Notes under the pieces: generated by a model | Told to the model about the DNA's origin: nothing | Seen by the model: only the letters and a program-made list of their open reading frames with translations | Databases searched by the model: none | Origin: Paenibacillaceae bacterium | GTDB lineage: Bacteria > Bacillota > Bacilli > Paenibacillales > NBRC-103111 | NCBI GenBank assembly: GCA_029256185.1 | Contig: JAQSYI010000045.1 | Span: forward strand, 1 to 64,000 | Reading direction: 5' to 3' | Length of the DNA stretch: 64,000 bases | Made by a program: the position numbers and the translations under genes | In this document: positions 36,886 through 46,451 of the stretch, in pieces | How positions within the stretch are numbered: the stretch's first letter is position 1 | Layout of the letters: each line of letters begins with the position of its first letter

Positions 36886-37370
36886 CCGTTGTCCTCCTCC
36901 CATTCCATAAGCAGCATCTGCCGCCCCCGCTGAAGCCGCATTTTGACAGCCGATTCCCTGAGCTTCAGAATTTCCGCAATCTGTCTGACCGGGTAGTCCT
37001 CATAATAAAACAAGTGGATCACGATCTTGTACTTGGACGGCAGCCGCAGAACATGTTCCAGCAGTTCCAGATCGGGGCCGCTTCCTGCATATTGCTCCAT
37101 CTCCTCCATTCTGACTACCCGCCGGTTCCAGACACTTCTGGCCATATTCCGGCACAGATTGGTTATTACCCGGATGATCCAGGCTTTCTCGTGCTCCTGA
37201 TCCCCGAATTCCGGCGCTTTGTAGAGCAGCTTGATGAACGCCTCCTGCACCGCCTCCTCGGCATCAGCCTTGTTGCCCAGATGCACCATGGCAATGCGGA
37301 AAAGCATGCGGCCGTAAGCCTCATACTTGGCAAGGAACCATTCCTCTTGCTGCGGCAAGCCCGTTTGCAT
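36882..37370 (-). CDS. ECF-type RNA polymerase sigma factor
   Basis: 162 residues from the ATG at 37370 (AAAGGGGGCGGAG upstream). Region 2 includes NKADAEEAVQEAFIKLLYK and KAWIIRVITNLCRNMAR near residues 35-80. Region 4 includes LPSKYKIVIHLFYYEDYPVRQIAEIL and SAVKMRLQRGRQML near 110-155. It is co-transcribed with the membrane protein that overlaps it and probably autoregulated. Signal and regulon unknown. Confidence 0.92.
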   Translation of the reverse strand: MQTGLPQQEEWFLAKYEAYGRMLFRIAMVHLGNKADAEEAVQEAFIKLLYKAPEFGDQEHEKAWIIRVITNLCRNMARSVWNRRVVRMEEMEQYAGSGPDLELLEHVLRLPSKYKIVIHLFYYEDYPVRQIAEILKLRESAVKMRLQRGRQMLLMEWEEDNG

Positions 37371-37730
37371 GAAAGCTCCGCCCCCTTTATTAGTAACACA
37401 CGCCAAACGAACTTTTGGTCACATGGCAATCCGATTTTTTTAGCAATCCGTCCACACGTCTGTCCGGCTTCTGGCCAAAAGATAACTGCAGGTGATGCTT
37501 TGGCATCGCTATAATGATGCTCTTCGCAAAAATCTTTCTTTGTAAGCACACACCAGTGCTTTCCGTGAGATGAATCCTGTCCTGCTTACTTCTAACGGAA
37601 ATTTTTTCCGTTAGTTTGCCCCATGCGCCTTTATTGCCAACTCCTTCAGCACCTGATCTGCGGAGAATAGGCTCTTGTCAGGAAGTGAAGCCGCGCCCCG
37701 TCCTTGCTGAGAGGTGAAAAAAAGCCAAGG
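37371..37730. other. Intergenic region upstream of the sigma gene, with a hairpin
   Basis: No gene seen in 360 bases. CTAACGGAA (37592-37600) and TTCCGTTAG (37606-37614) form a 9-bp hairpin that lies 117 bases downstream of the DUF4129 gene on the minus strand. The sigma promoter must lie on the lower-coordinate side, but I cannot identify its -35/-10 with confidence. Confidence 0.5.
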
Positions 37731-39077
37731 TCAGCTCCTTTCCCTGACCTTGGCCCGCAGCTGTTCAATCAACTTGTCATCCGGTTCCTTGCCGCCGTAA
37801 CGGGTGCGTTCATACTCCCCGCACAGATCGTCCGGAAGCGCGCCCCCCGCCTGCGGGGATTTGGCCGCTTCAGCCGCCGTCTCCGCAGGCGTCCATTGCG
37901 GCTTCCAGCGGAAGCCTGCGCGGATGGATCGGCGGATGGCCTGGGCATACAGATAACGCATCCGCTCGCTGTTGTTTTGCAGCTCCTCCCAACGCACCCC
38001 CTGCTCCCCGAGGAACAGCCGCCGCAAGCGGCTCCATGGTCCGCGGTCATGAGCCAGCCTGTCGTCGCGGGTGGAGGTGACCACATCCACATAGCCTGCA
38101 TCCTCCTCCAAACTGCCGCCGCGGTAGCGGGTAATCCAGGCCAGGAACGCGCGGAGCCAGCCAGGCAGATGACGGGACAATTTGCGCAGCGCCAGATACA
38201 ATAGCCACGCTGCCCCGGCGGCCATCGCCGCCATCATCAGGTACTCCAGGACCACCCAGATCCAGGCGGGCTCTCCTTCCGGAGGAGGCAGCTCCATGGG
38301 GTTCTGTTGCGGCGCAGCGCTGGGCTCAGGCGCTACCGGCTGCTCTTCTCCGCCTTGGAACAGCATAGCGATTATTCCGAGGAGAAAGCGGGCGGCGCTT
38401 CTGATGGCCGAATCGATCAGCCCCCAGAAGGAAACCGCCAGCACCAGCAGGCCGAAGCCAAGCACCAGCAGACGGTTGAAGCGCCGCATGGCCCTGCCCG
38501 AGGACGAAACATGCTTGCCTCCGTAGGAACCGCTGGACAGGGAGGAGGAATTGGACACCAGAATAGCTGCGATGAACAGCAGCACCGCGAGAACAGGGAG
38601 ACCGGGGGAATAGTCTTGCATCCCCTCCACCCGGTGGATAATAAAAGCAACGGGAGCGCAGGCTCCAAGTCCCAGCCACAGCAGGAAGGTCTGCCCGATG
38701 GCCCCCTCCCCGTGACGCACCAGGAAACTGGCCCTTGCTGTGAGGAAAATACCCGCAAGTACGGACGGTATAGCCGGAATGGAGATGCCATGGAGCAGCC
38801 AGCTCCACCCGGCGGCAAGAGCCAGATTGCTCACAATCATTATCCCGGTCCAACGCAATGCGGGGACAGAAGCAACAACCGCCCCCCAGAAGGTATATCC
38901 CATTAAGCCGAACAGCCAGCCCCAGGCCGGAGCGCTCTGCTCATACATGAACGCGGCGATGGCCAGCAGCACAGGCGAGGCCGCCAGCAGCTCTGTCCAG
39001 CCATGGCGCAAGGCGAACCACAACCGGGCCAGCTTAAGGGCATAGCCCCCTTTAGCTTCTGCTTGATCTGATTTCAT
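37731..39077 (-). CDS. Multi-pass membrane protein with C-terminal DUF4129-like domain
   Basis: 448 residues. Six or so hydrophobic segments in the first 220 residues, a Pro/Glu-rich loop (EEQPVAPEPSAAPQQNPMELPPP) near 250, one more helix near 285, then a cytoplasmic domain of about 140 residues with RWEELQNNSERMRYLYAQAIRRSIRAG, as in DUF4129. That domain usually follows a transglutaminase-like domain in TgpA proteins; no such core is seen here. Its start overlaps the DUF58 gene by 4 bases (ATGA). Third gene of the MoxR operon. Confidence 0.75.
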   Translation of the reverse strand: MKSDQAEAKGGYALKLARLWFALRHGWTELLAASPVLLAIAAFMYEQSAPAWGWLFGLMGYTFWGAVVASVPALRWTGIMIVSNLALAAGWSWLLHGISIPAIPSVLAGIFLTARASFLVRHGEGAIGQTFLLWLGLGACAPVAFIIHRVEGMQDYSPGLPVLAVLLFIAAILVSNSSSLSSGSYGGKHVSSSGRAMRRFNRLLVLGFGLLVLAVSFWGLIDSAIRSAARFLLGIIAMLFQGGEEQPVAPEPSAAPQQNPMELPPPEGEPAWIWVVLEYLMMAAMAAGAAWLLYLALRKLSRHLPGWLRAFLAWITRYRGGSLEEDAGYVDVVTSTRDDRLAHDRGPWSRLRRLFLGEQGVRWEELQNNSERMRYLYAQAIRRSIRAGFRWKPQWTPAETAAEAAKSPQAGGALPDDLCGEYERTRYGGKEPDDKLIEQLRAKVRERS

Positions 39078-40165
39078 TGGCGGATCACCTCGCGTTCCAA
39101 GGGCAGCACATCCACTCTGCAGCCCCTGCTTCTAAGCGCCTCCACTTGTTCCTTCAGCCTCACGCTCTGAAAGGCGCTAATAATTACATAATCGGAGGGA
39201 TCTTCCTTCTGCTCCGACTCCAGCCGCAGGAACTCAGGAAAATTCACCTGTTGGGTAAGCTCAAGCTTGGCCAGCGCATCCAGGATATCCTTATGCTGCA
39301 GATTGCCCGATGCCGGCGGAATCCGCGTACTCCGTCCAGGCTCATCCACGGAGGCGGCATTGCAGCCGAACCCCACAGGCATTCCCTCGGCCAGTCCCCG
39401 TTCCACCACCGTAAGAGCGCAGCGGATACCCCACTCAATCAGAGGCTCGTCCGTGACTTCCCCCCACATATCCTCCTTGACCGCCACATTCAACAGCACC
39501 ATAATGCGCCGGTCGGCTGTGTATCCCTGCTCCCGCACATGCAATTCCCCGGTGCGGGAGGTTGCCTTCCAATGGATGGAGCGGAGGGGATCGCCCCGGC
39601 GGTATTCCCGGATTCCCTGGAAGACAAACGGGTCCTCCACGGTCCACCGGCGCACGGTATATTCCCCATGCCAGCCCCGCCAGGGCAGAGGCAGCTCCGC
39701 CAATGGCGCAGGACGGGGGTAGACAAGCAGCCGGACATCCACCTGCTGCGTCCGCACCGCCTGGGAGATGCCGAACAGATCGCCGCAGCTCATCGTAACC
39801 GTCTTCAGGTCATAGCAGCCGCGCCGCACACAATGCACCCGGTGCTTTCTCACAATTTCCGTATGCCCCCGCAGCGAGAAGAGACTGCGGTGATTCTGCA
39901 GCCGCTGTCCGGAAGCTACGCTCAGATTGTCCTGATTGACAAAATGCAGCTCCGAGGACAGCAGTGCCTCCAGCCTCAGCCAAGGCAAGGGAAGCGCCTT
40001 GTCATTGGCAATGCGTTCATGCATCTCCACCTGATCCCCCTCTGTGCAGAAGGACCGGTCAAACTTGCGCTCATAGCTTAGCCGGGCAAGCCCGCCCTTG
40101 CGGAACAGGCGTCCCTGCAGATACAAGGCGGCCAGTGCGGCAATTACCAGCAAAGAGACGCTCAT
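39074..40165 (-). CDS. DUF58-domain membrane protein
   Basis: 363 residues from the ATG at 40165, with CGGAGGT upstream and 7 bases after the MoxR stop. One N-terminal membrane helix (VSLLVIAALAALYLQG), an immunoglobulin-like stretch, then the DUF58 signature DPFVFQGIREYRRGDPLRSIHWKATSR near residue 195, and a vWA-like ending. DUF58 proteins are chaperoned or remodelled by MoxR ATPases. The role is probably in cell-envelope or complex assembly, as for other MoxR-DUF58 pairs. Confidence 0.88.
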   Translation of the reverse strand: MSVSLLVIAALAALYLQGRLFRKGGLARLSYERKFDRSFCTEGDQVEMHERIANDKALPLPWLRLEALLSSELHFVNQDNLSVASGQRLQNHRSLFSLRGHTEIVRKHRVHCVRRGCYDLKTVTMSCGDLFGISQAVRTQQVDVRLLVYPRPAPLAELPLPWRGWHGEYTVRRWTVEDPFVFQGIREYRRGDPLRSIHWKATSRTGELHVREQGYTADRRIMVLLNVAVKEDMWGEVTDEPLIEWGIRCALTVVERGLAEGMPVGFGCNAASVDEPGRSTRIPPASGNLQHKDILDALAKLELTQQVNFPEFLRLESEQKEDPSDYVIISAFQSVRLKEQVEALRSRGCRVDVLPLEREVIRQ

Positions 40166-40172
40166 GCCGCCG

Positions 40173-41147
40173 TTACCTCCGGCCTTCAATCGAGGCGGTA
40201 CTTTCCGTGGGAACCGCTGTCTGGGCCACAATCCGGGTGATGGCCGCCTCAGCCACCCGCTCGAAGGGATTGCCCCGGCGGGCGGGCAGCACCCGGTGCG
40301 CCCACACGGGCACCGCCAGCGCCTTCACATCGTCAGGCGACACATAGTCTCTGCCGGCGAGCACCGCCCGGGCCTGCACCGCCCGGAGCATGGCCAGACA
40401 CCCGCGGGGGCTGACGCCGCTCAGCAGATCAACGTCGGAGCGGCTCTGCTCCGCCAGCGTGACGATATAGTCATACAAATCGTCGTGAACCGTAACTGCG
40501 GTATACCCGGCTTGCGCCGCCCGGACCTGAGAAGCGTCAGCCACGGGACGAAGTGCGGCAAGCGGGTCCTCCGACCGGAAGCGGCGCATGATTTCCTTGC
40601 CTTCTTCCTTGCCGGGATAACCCAGGCCCACCTTCAGCATGAAACGGTCCAACTGGGCTTCCGGCAAGGGAAAGGTGCCTTGGCTCTCCAACGGATTCTG
40701 GGTGGCGATCACCAGAAAAGGCTGCTCCAGAGCATGGGTGACTCCGTCAATGGTCACCTGGCGCTCCTCCATGCATTCGAGCAGAATGGACTGGGTGCGC
40801 GGAGTGGCCCGGTTAATCTCATCGGCCAGCAGAATGTTGGTAAACACCGGCCCCGGCCGGAATTCGAACTCCGCCCGCTTCATATCGAAGTAATTAACAC
40901 CGCTTACATCCGTCGGCAACAGATCGGGAGTAAATTGAACGCGGCTGAAGCGGGTATCCAGAGAACAGGCCAACGCCTTGGCCAGCATGGTCTTTCCCGT
41001 CCCGGGAACATCCTCCAGCAGCACATGGCCCGAGGCCAGCAGAGCCACCAGCATGTGATCGATAACCTGGTCCTTGCCTACAATAACTTTGCGGACATTA
41101 TCCTTGACCTTCTGTCCCCATTCGTAAATTTCCGGCAGTCTCATCAT
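40173..41147 (-). CDS. MoxR-family AAA+ ATPase
   Basis: 324 residues with start near 41147 (ATG-ATG, GGAGG 12 bases upstream; a GTG one codon earlier is equally well placed). Walker A VPGTGKT near residue 48, Walker B LLADEINR near 110, sensor 1 VIATQNP, and the arginine-finger region PEAQLDRFMLKVGLGYP. MoxR ATPases act as chaperones for vWA-containing partners. First gene of a tightly packed operon with DUF58 and DUF4129-like genes, divergent from a histidine kinase gene. Confidence 0.93.
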   Translation of the reverse strand: MMRLPEIYEWGQKVKDNVRKVIVGKDQVIDHMLVALLASGHVLLEDVPGTGKTMLAKALACSLDTRFSRVQFTPDLLPTDVSGVNYFDMKRAEFEFRPGPVFTNILLADEINRATPRTQSILLECMEERQVTIDGVTHALEQPFLVIATQNPLESQGTFPLPEAQLDRFMLKVGLGYPGKEEGKEIMRRFRSEDPLAALRPVADASQVRAAQAGYTAVTVHDDLYDYIVTLAEQSRSDVDLLSGVSPRGCLAMLRAVQARAVLAGRDYVSPDDVKALAVPVWAHRVLPARRGNPFERVAEAAITRIVAQTAVPTESTASIEGRR

Positions 41148-41325
41148 CACCTGAATCTTCCTCCATTTCCTAATAAGACAATCATACCATACTTGCAGAA
41201 GGATAAGGTACCTCCTTCCTAATCCCTCCGCCCGCAATTTCCCCTCTACCAACGTGCAGTGCATCCCTGTATACTATTAAAAGAACAACTGACGTTCATG
41301 TGGACATAATATAGAGGTGAGACTC

Positions 41326-43683
41326 ATGCGATTATTAAGATGGCTTAAGAACCTGAACTTGCTCCTTCTGATCTTTCTGCCGGTGATAGGAATAGGCTTT
41401 CTCCAAATAACAGCTGATCACAGCCAGAAGTTCCACTACGGCAGCGTTCACGGCCTGCTTATTGCCGTTGCGGTTACCCTTTCCGCTTTTCTCGGGTATT
41501 CCGCATTCCGCTCCTATCTGGCGGAGCTGGACTCGTCGCTGAGATATATGGCGCTGGGATACATTGGATTTACGGTTATTTATTCCTTCCACGGATTTTT
41601 CACTCCGTTGGCGGGGCACCATCTGCTGATGTTTGTCGTGTACGGCCCCGTTTCGCGGCTGGTGATGTGCATTTATGTATTCCTCGGCCTGCAGCGGCTG
41701 CTGAAGCAGCAGCCCGCCGAAGCCCAGCCGGTCAAACGCTCCTGGTGGTGGAGCCGCCTTATACTGTTCGCCGTTATTTCCCTCATCACCGGTTTGGCGG
41801 CAGAATGGGGATGGCTTAGCGTATTCCGGGTCAAGCTGATTGAGGGCCTGTCTTTGTGCATAGCTCTTCTGGCCGCAGTCCAGCTGATTTTGCTGCGCAA
41901 ACGCTCCAGCCTCCTGCGCTACCATCTGATCGCTCAATTGATGTTTGTCCAGACCTCCCTGGCGTTTATTCTGAGCACTCCCTGGAACGGCCTGTGGTGG
42001 TTTGCCCACGCCGTGTCCGCCGCCGGCTTCCTGACCCTGGGGTCCGCAATCATCCGCTCAGCCGAGACAACGGATTCCATCGACAGGGCATACAGCGAAA
42101 CCGTCTTGTACTCTTCTCTCAGAAGCGTGCTGCAGACCAGCCACGAAGGCTTCATTATGACGGATACCCAGGGCCGGATCACCTATACCAACCCCCGGCT
42201 TAGTCTCTTCTTCCCCGGTGTTCCCCGCGCCGGGCAGCAGATCATCCCCTTCCTGGCGGGACTGGGGCTGAGAGCGGGAGCCGGAGCGGATTTGCCAAGC
42301 CTGATCGGTAATTTATTGCAGGGACAGACAGAGCAGATTGATCTCTACCTGGAACAGCCCGGTCCTTCCGGGGAATTGGTTTTCTTTGAATTTTACGCCG
42401 CCAGCGTTAAGGATGAGCGGGGAAACCAGCATATCGGCTATTTATTTGTATTCCGCAACCGGACCGAGGAGGAACGGCTGAACCGGATGAAGAATGATTT
42501 TATCGGCGTCGTATCCCACGAGCTGCGCACCCCTATGGCTTCGATTCTGGGCTTTACGGAAATTATGCTGCTCAGAGAAGTTTCACCGGAGCGGCGCATG
42601 AAGTATCTCCAGACGATTTATAATGAAGCCAACCGCCTATCGGCGCTTATTGACGATTTTCTCGATATTCAGCGGATGGAGGCCGGACGGCAGCAATATC
42701 ACTTTCATCCCCTCGCGCTGGGAATACAGTTAGAGGAGCTTGTGGAGCAGCATCAGGGCAAGGAGCAGCATACGCTCCGGCTGGAGCAGCCGCAAGAGGA
42801 GGTGCTGATCCGTGCGGACAAGGAAAAGATCATCCAGGTGTTGCACAATCTGATCAGCAACGCGATCAAATATTCGCCGGAAGCGGAATACGTGGATATC
42901 TCCTTATTCCGGGAAGACGGACATGCCGTCATCTCCATCCGGGATTACGGGCTTGGCATTCCCGCAAGCAGCATGCCCCACCTGTTCAAGAAATTCTACC
43001 GGGTAGAAAAGCCCGAGCACCGCAAAATAAGGGGAACCGGCCTGGGCTTGACCATCGTCAAAGAAATTACGGAGGCCCATGGAGGAGAAGTCCAAGTATC
43101 CTCTGTATACGGCGAGGGTACGGTCTTCAGAGTCCGCCTGCCGGCCTACTTTTCTCCCGAACTGGAAGGCAAGCTTGCGGTTGTAGAGGAAGAGGGCAGC
43201 GGAGGCCCCCCGCTCTCCGAGGGGCTTGCATGGGATTATGCGGAGAGAATGGGAGAAACGGTCCGCTTCAACAGCATAGATGATGCTTTGTTCGCGGTGG
43301 ACCGGGCCGCAAGCACTCCGGTGCTATGGCTGGTGCATGTTTCGCCGGACAGCCGCCCTAACGGGGGATTCTTCGTACACCAGCTGCTGAAGCGCCCTTT
43401 ATACAAGAAGCTGGCTCTCGTTGCTTTTAACTCCGCCCCGGCTGGGACAGACAGCAAATCCGGACACAGCAAACAAAATCCGCCCCAGCCGGAGGGAACA
43501 ACGGCTTTGCTGGCAGGAGCAGAAGCGCTCAGCGGCCGTTCCAGCCAAGTACCCGTCATCTTCCCCTGCTGTGATGAGGCCGCTCTCGTACAGCTTCTGC
43601 ACAACCATGGAGTGGAAATCGCCACAATCAGCCGGGAGGGCCGGCTTAGCACGATCTCTATCGAAGCCAGACTGCATGAATGA
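41326..43683 (+). CDS. Membrane-bound PAS-containing sensor histidine kinase with a C-terminal extension
   Basis: 785 residues from the ATG at 41326 (AGAGGTG 6-8 bases upstream). About eight membrane helices in the first 245 residues form a MASE-like sensor. A PAS region follows (about 265-385), then HisKA with VVSHELRTPMASILGF (phospho-acceptor His near 400), N box VLHNLISNAIKYS, G1 RDYGLGIP and G2 GTGLGLTIV. About 170 residues extend beyond the ATPase domain with alternating hydrophobic strands and helices (PVLWLVHVSP, LALVAFNS, VPVIFPCCDEAALVQLL) like a receiver but without the acidic phospho-site. No response regulator gene is next to it. Confidence 0.88.
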   Translation: MRLLRWLKNLNLLLLIFLPVIGIGFLQITADHSQKFHYGSVHGLLIAVAVTLSAFLGYSAFRSYLAELDSSLRYMALGYIGFTVIYSFHGFFTPLAGHHLLMFVVYGPVSRLVMCIYVFLGLQRLLKQQPAEAQPVKRSWWWSRLILFAVISLITGLAAEWGWLSVFRVKLIEGLSLCIALLAAVQLILLRKRSSLLRYHLIAQLMFVQTSLAFILSTPWNGLWWFAHAVSAAGFLTLGSAIIRSAETTDSIDRAYSETVLYSSLRSVLQTSHEGFIMTDTQGRITYTNPRLSLFFPGVPRAGQQIIPFLAGLGLRAGAGADLPSLIGNLLQGQTEQIDLYLEQPGPSGELVFFEFYAASVKDERGNQHIGYLFVFRNRTEEERLNRMKNDFIGVVSHELRTPMASILGFTEIMLLREVSPERRMKYLQTIYNEANRLSALIDDFLDIQRMEAGRQQYHFHPLALGIQLEELVEQHQGKEQHTLRLEQPQEEVLIRADKEKIIQVLHNLISNAIKYSPEAEYVDISLFREDGHAVISIRDYGLGIPASSMPHLFKKFYRVEKPEHRKIRGTGLGLTIVKEITEAHGGEVQVSSVYGEGTVFRVRLPAYFSPELEGKLAVVEEEGSGGPPLSEGLAWDYAERMGETVRFNSIDDALFAVDRAASTPVLWLVHVSPDSRPNGGFFVHQLLKRPLYKKLALVAFNSAPAGTDSKSGHSKQNPPQPEGTTALLAGAEALSGRSSQVPVIFPCCDEAALVQLLHNHGVEIATISREGRLSTISIEARLHE

Positions 43684-43716
43684 TGGACAAACTGACGAGA
43701 CAGGCGGAGAACCGAT

Positions 43717-45852
43717 ATGAAATTTACGCTTCCGGCTATAAAAGGGCCAGAGCTTGCCAAATGCACGGGACTGTTCCTATGGAGGCGGCTCCACCTGCTT
43801 ATCACCCCGCTTCTGCTGGTGCTTGTGATGGAGACGCTGCACAGGAGGTCCTTCCATGGCACATATGACTGGCTGATGAATCATCCCAATGAATGGAGAT
43901 GGAATTATTCCATCTCTCTGTTTATCACCCTGCTGGCAACAGGAATTACCGGGCGGACACGGCTTACCTACGGCATCCTGTTTCCCCTGGCAACAGCGGC
44001 AGGCTTCATCAGCGGACTATCCATGAACCAGACGGCACTGCCACTGCTTCCCTGGGATATCCTGCTGCCGGGGAGCAGGCAAGATCCGCTGCAGGCCTTG
44101 AATCCTGCCCTCACCCGCGGCCTGATGACAACCGCAGCCGCTTCTCTGGGAGTCTGCTGCATTGTGCTGCTAGTCCGCAATGTCAGGCTGGGCTGGCAGG
44201 GGCGGCTGGCCGTGAGCGCTGCGGCTTCGTTCCTGCTCCTCTCCGTCTGCCGGAACGCACCGCTTCCCTTGCGTGACAGCTTCCGCATCACCGCCATTTA
44301 CTACGAACAGGAAGCCAACTATAACCGCAACGGCTTTCTTGCTTCCTCCATCGATAATTTGCGGTTTGCAATGCCCGTCCGGCCTCACGGGGCAGGCAGC
44401 AAAGAAATCGGCAAGCTGGTCCGCTCCTTGGAGCAGCGGCAGGCCCGGCATGAAACCGCTGCCATTCCGGAACAAGGGGCAACCCGGGAGCAGCCCAATG
44501 TGATTGTGCTGCTCTCCGAAAGCTTCTGGGACCCGACCCTGCTCCCCCGGGTTGAATTCAGCGAAGACCCGATTCCCTTCTTCCATTCCCTTATGGACAA
44601 GACGACCAGCGGCTGGATGCTCAGCCCCCAATTCAGCGGCACCACCGCCAATGTAGAGTTCGAGGTGCTCTCAGGCAACTCCATCCGGTTCTTGCCCGAG
44701 GATGCCGTCGCTTACATCAGCTACATGAACAGAGAGGTGGATTCCCTGGCCAGCATTCTGGCCCGGCAAGGATATACCTCCACCGTGGTTAACCCGTATT
44801 TCAACTGGTTCTTCAACAGCAGGCAGGTATACCGGAACTTCGGCTTCTCCCGGTTCATCAGCTGCGAGTTCTTCGAGCCGCGCTTTCACGGCCCCAACTT
44901 CGAGGACAGCCAGGTCATGGACAAGATCATGGAAGCTGTGGCAGACACCCCGGGACCGGATTTTGTCTTTGCCAATACCATGGAGAACCACGGCCCTTAC
45001 GAGGACAAGTTCTATTCAAGCCCCATCACCGCAAGCGGCTCCTTCAGCTCCAAGACCAAGAATATCCTGGAGAACTACGCCGCGGGAGAGCAAGCCTTCG
45101 ACAAAGCCCTGCGCACGCTTGTGGAGCACTTTGACCAGACGGGAGAGCCTACGGTGATCCTGGTCTTCGGCGATCATCTTCCCGGGCTGGGCCCAAACTA
45201 CTTGGCATACAGGGAAACCGGGTATATCACAGGCGGACAAGACCAGGACCTTATGGACAAGATTCAATACACCCCGTTTATCATTTGGGACAACATGCAG
45301 CTGCACCCGAAGGAAAGCCTGCGGATGAACGCCAGCTTTCTGGGCCCGTATCTGTTGAATTACGCCAATCGCCCCGGCAGCTACTACACGGATTTTCTGT
45401 ATGGACTGTACCGGCAAGAGCCTGTCATTCCCATCCGCTCCTTCCGCAGGCAGCATCCGTTCCCGGAAGAGCGTCTGACCGATTACAAGCGGCTGCAGTA
45501 TGACATCCTGTTCGGAAGACAATCCGGATACAAAGAGGCAGGAATCACCGGCGGCATCCGTTCTGCAACCTTCACCCTGGGCTATGGCAGTCCTATCCTG
45601 GAGCATGCCGCTATAAGCAAGGACGGCTTATTGGAGTTATCCGGCGGAAGGTTCAGCAGTGACAGCAGCATATGGCTGAACGGCCACAAGCTTCCCACCA
45701 CTTACGACGGCCCCTCCAAACTGACCGCGCGAATGGGCAGCTTGTCCTCCGGCCCTGAATTGCCGTGGAATATTCAGGTCAAGCTAACAGACCGCAAGAA
45801 TACGGTCATCTCCCAATCCGAGACTATGGTGGTCCCGCACTTGGAGCAGTGA
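43717..45852 (+). CDS. LTA synthase-family membrane sulfatase (phosphoglycerol transferase-like)
   Basis: 711 residues. About five membrane helices occupy the first 195 residues. The extracellular sulfatase fold follows, with IVLLSESFWDP (metal-binding Glu) near 262, SGTTANVEFEVLSG carrying the nucleophile Thr near 310, and FGDHLPGLG (metal-binding Asp-His) near 490. Family members transfer glycerol phosphate from phosphatidylglycerol to polymers or glycans. About 120 C-terminal residues form an extra beta-rich tail. It starts 33 bases after the histidine kinase gene and is probably co-transcribed with it. Confidence 0.87.
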   Translation: MKFTLPAIKGPELAKCTGLFLWRRLHLLITPLLLVLVMETLHRRSFHGTYDWLMNHPNEWRWNYSISLFITLLATGITGRTRLTYGILFPLATAAGFISGLSMNQTALPLLPWDILLPGSRQDPLQALNPALTRGLMTTAAASLGVCCIVLLVRNVRLGWQGRLAVSAAASFLLLSVCRNAPLPLRDSFRITAIYYEQEANYNRNGFLASSIDNLRFAMPVRPHGAGSKEIGKLVRSLEQRQARHETAAIPEQGATREQPNVIVLLSESFWDPTLLPRVEFSEDPIPFFHSLMDKTTSGWMLSPQFSGTTANVEFEVLSGNSIRFLPEDAVAYISYMNREVDSLASILARQGYTSTVVNPYFNWFFNSRQVYRNFGFSRFISCEFFEPRFHGPNFEDSQVMDKIMEAVADTPGPDFVFANTMENHGPYEDKFYSSPITASGSFSSKTKNILENYAAGEQAFDKALRTLVEHFDQTGEPTVILVFGDHLPGLGPNYLAYRETGYITGGQDQDLMDKIQYTPFIIWDNMQLHPKESLRMNASFLGPYLLNYANRPGSYYTDFLYGLYRQEPVIPIRSFRRQHPFPEERLTDYKRLQYDILFGRQSGYKEAGITGGIRSATFTLGYGSPILEHAAISKDGLLELSGGRFSSDSSIWLNGHKLPTTYDGPSKLTARMGSLSSGPELPWNIQVKLTDRKNTVISQSETMVVPHLEQ

Positions 45853-45860
45853 ACGCAGCA

Positions 45861-45909
45861 AACGCCTGAGCGGCCCTTCTTTGCCGGTAGAAGATGCCGT
45901 TCAGGCGTT
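45861..45909. terminator. Convergent hairpin between sulfatase and small membrane protein genes
   Basis: AACGCCTGAGCGGC (45861-45874) pairs with GCCGTTCAGGCGTT (45896-45909), 14 pairs with one G-U. The stop codon of the minus gene lies in the stem. Only a short T run follows, so termination may be incomplete. Confidence 0.55.
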
Positions 45910-46419
45910 CGTGAGACGCGGAGCTTCATTTGGCTCCAGCGGTGTTATACTCCCTTGCTTTTGCTCCGGTACAATGCCCAAGGATAATGCCTTATGCTGC
46001 CACAGCACCTGGCGGATCAGGTCCACATTCTCTTCTTTCCCCCGCACAATCACAGCCGCTTCGGGGCGCTTAACGGGATCTCCCGCTTTCCACAACAAGT
46101 GATATACCAACCCGTATATGATATATCCGATCCCAAATCCGCCGATAGCCGTGAGAAGCCCCCAGATTAGCGGACCCCAGTCCCACACAAAACCCAGGCA
46201 TATTCCGAATACCGCGCTGGCGGTGCCTGTTGCCATTCCGATCTCGAAGGCCCGTTCCTTCCAGTCTGCCGGCAGCTCAAACCGGATATGGGAGTTCCGG
46301 CCCAACGCATCCAGTGGAACCACCATGATCCCGCGGCGCTCAATTCCTTCGCGCTCCAGTATCAGCAAAGCCTGCTCCAGTTCCATGGAATGGTCAAACG
46401 TGGCTAATACCAGCATGCG
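45901..46419 (-). CDS. Small membrane protein with a glycine-rich hydrophobic core, unknown function
   Basis: 172 residues from the ATG at 46419, preceded by AAGGAGGGGG. The N-terminal 60 residues form a soluble ferredoxin-like fold (LVLATFDHSMELEQALLILEREGIE). A central block of two helices follows (ATGTASAVFGICLGFVWDWGPLIWGLLTAIGGFGIGYIIYGLVYHLL). The C-terminal region (PEAAVIVRGKEENVDLIRQVLWQHKALSLGIV) resembles the N-terminal fold again. The layout recalls general-stress membrane proteins with alpha/beta domains flanking a Gly-zipper. It lies 32 bases downstream of the next membrane protein gene, likely one operon. Confidence 0.72.
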   Translation of the reverse strand, partial: RMLVLATFDHSMELEQALLILEREGIERRGIMVVPLDALGRNSHIRFELPADWKERAFEIGMATGTASAVFGICLGFVWDWGPLIWGLLTAIGGFGIGYIIYGLVYHLLWKAGDPVKRPEAAVIVRGKEENVDLIRQVLWQHKALSLGIVPEQKQGSITPLEPNEAPRLTNA

Positions 46420-46451
46420 GCACCCCCTCCTTAAGCTTTGCATAGGCCTTT

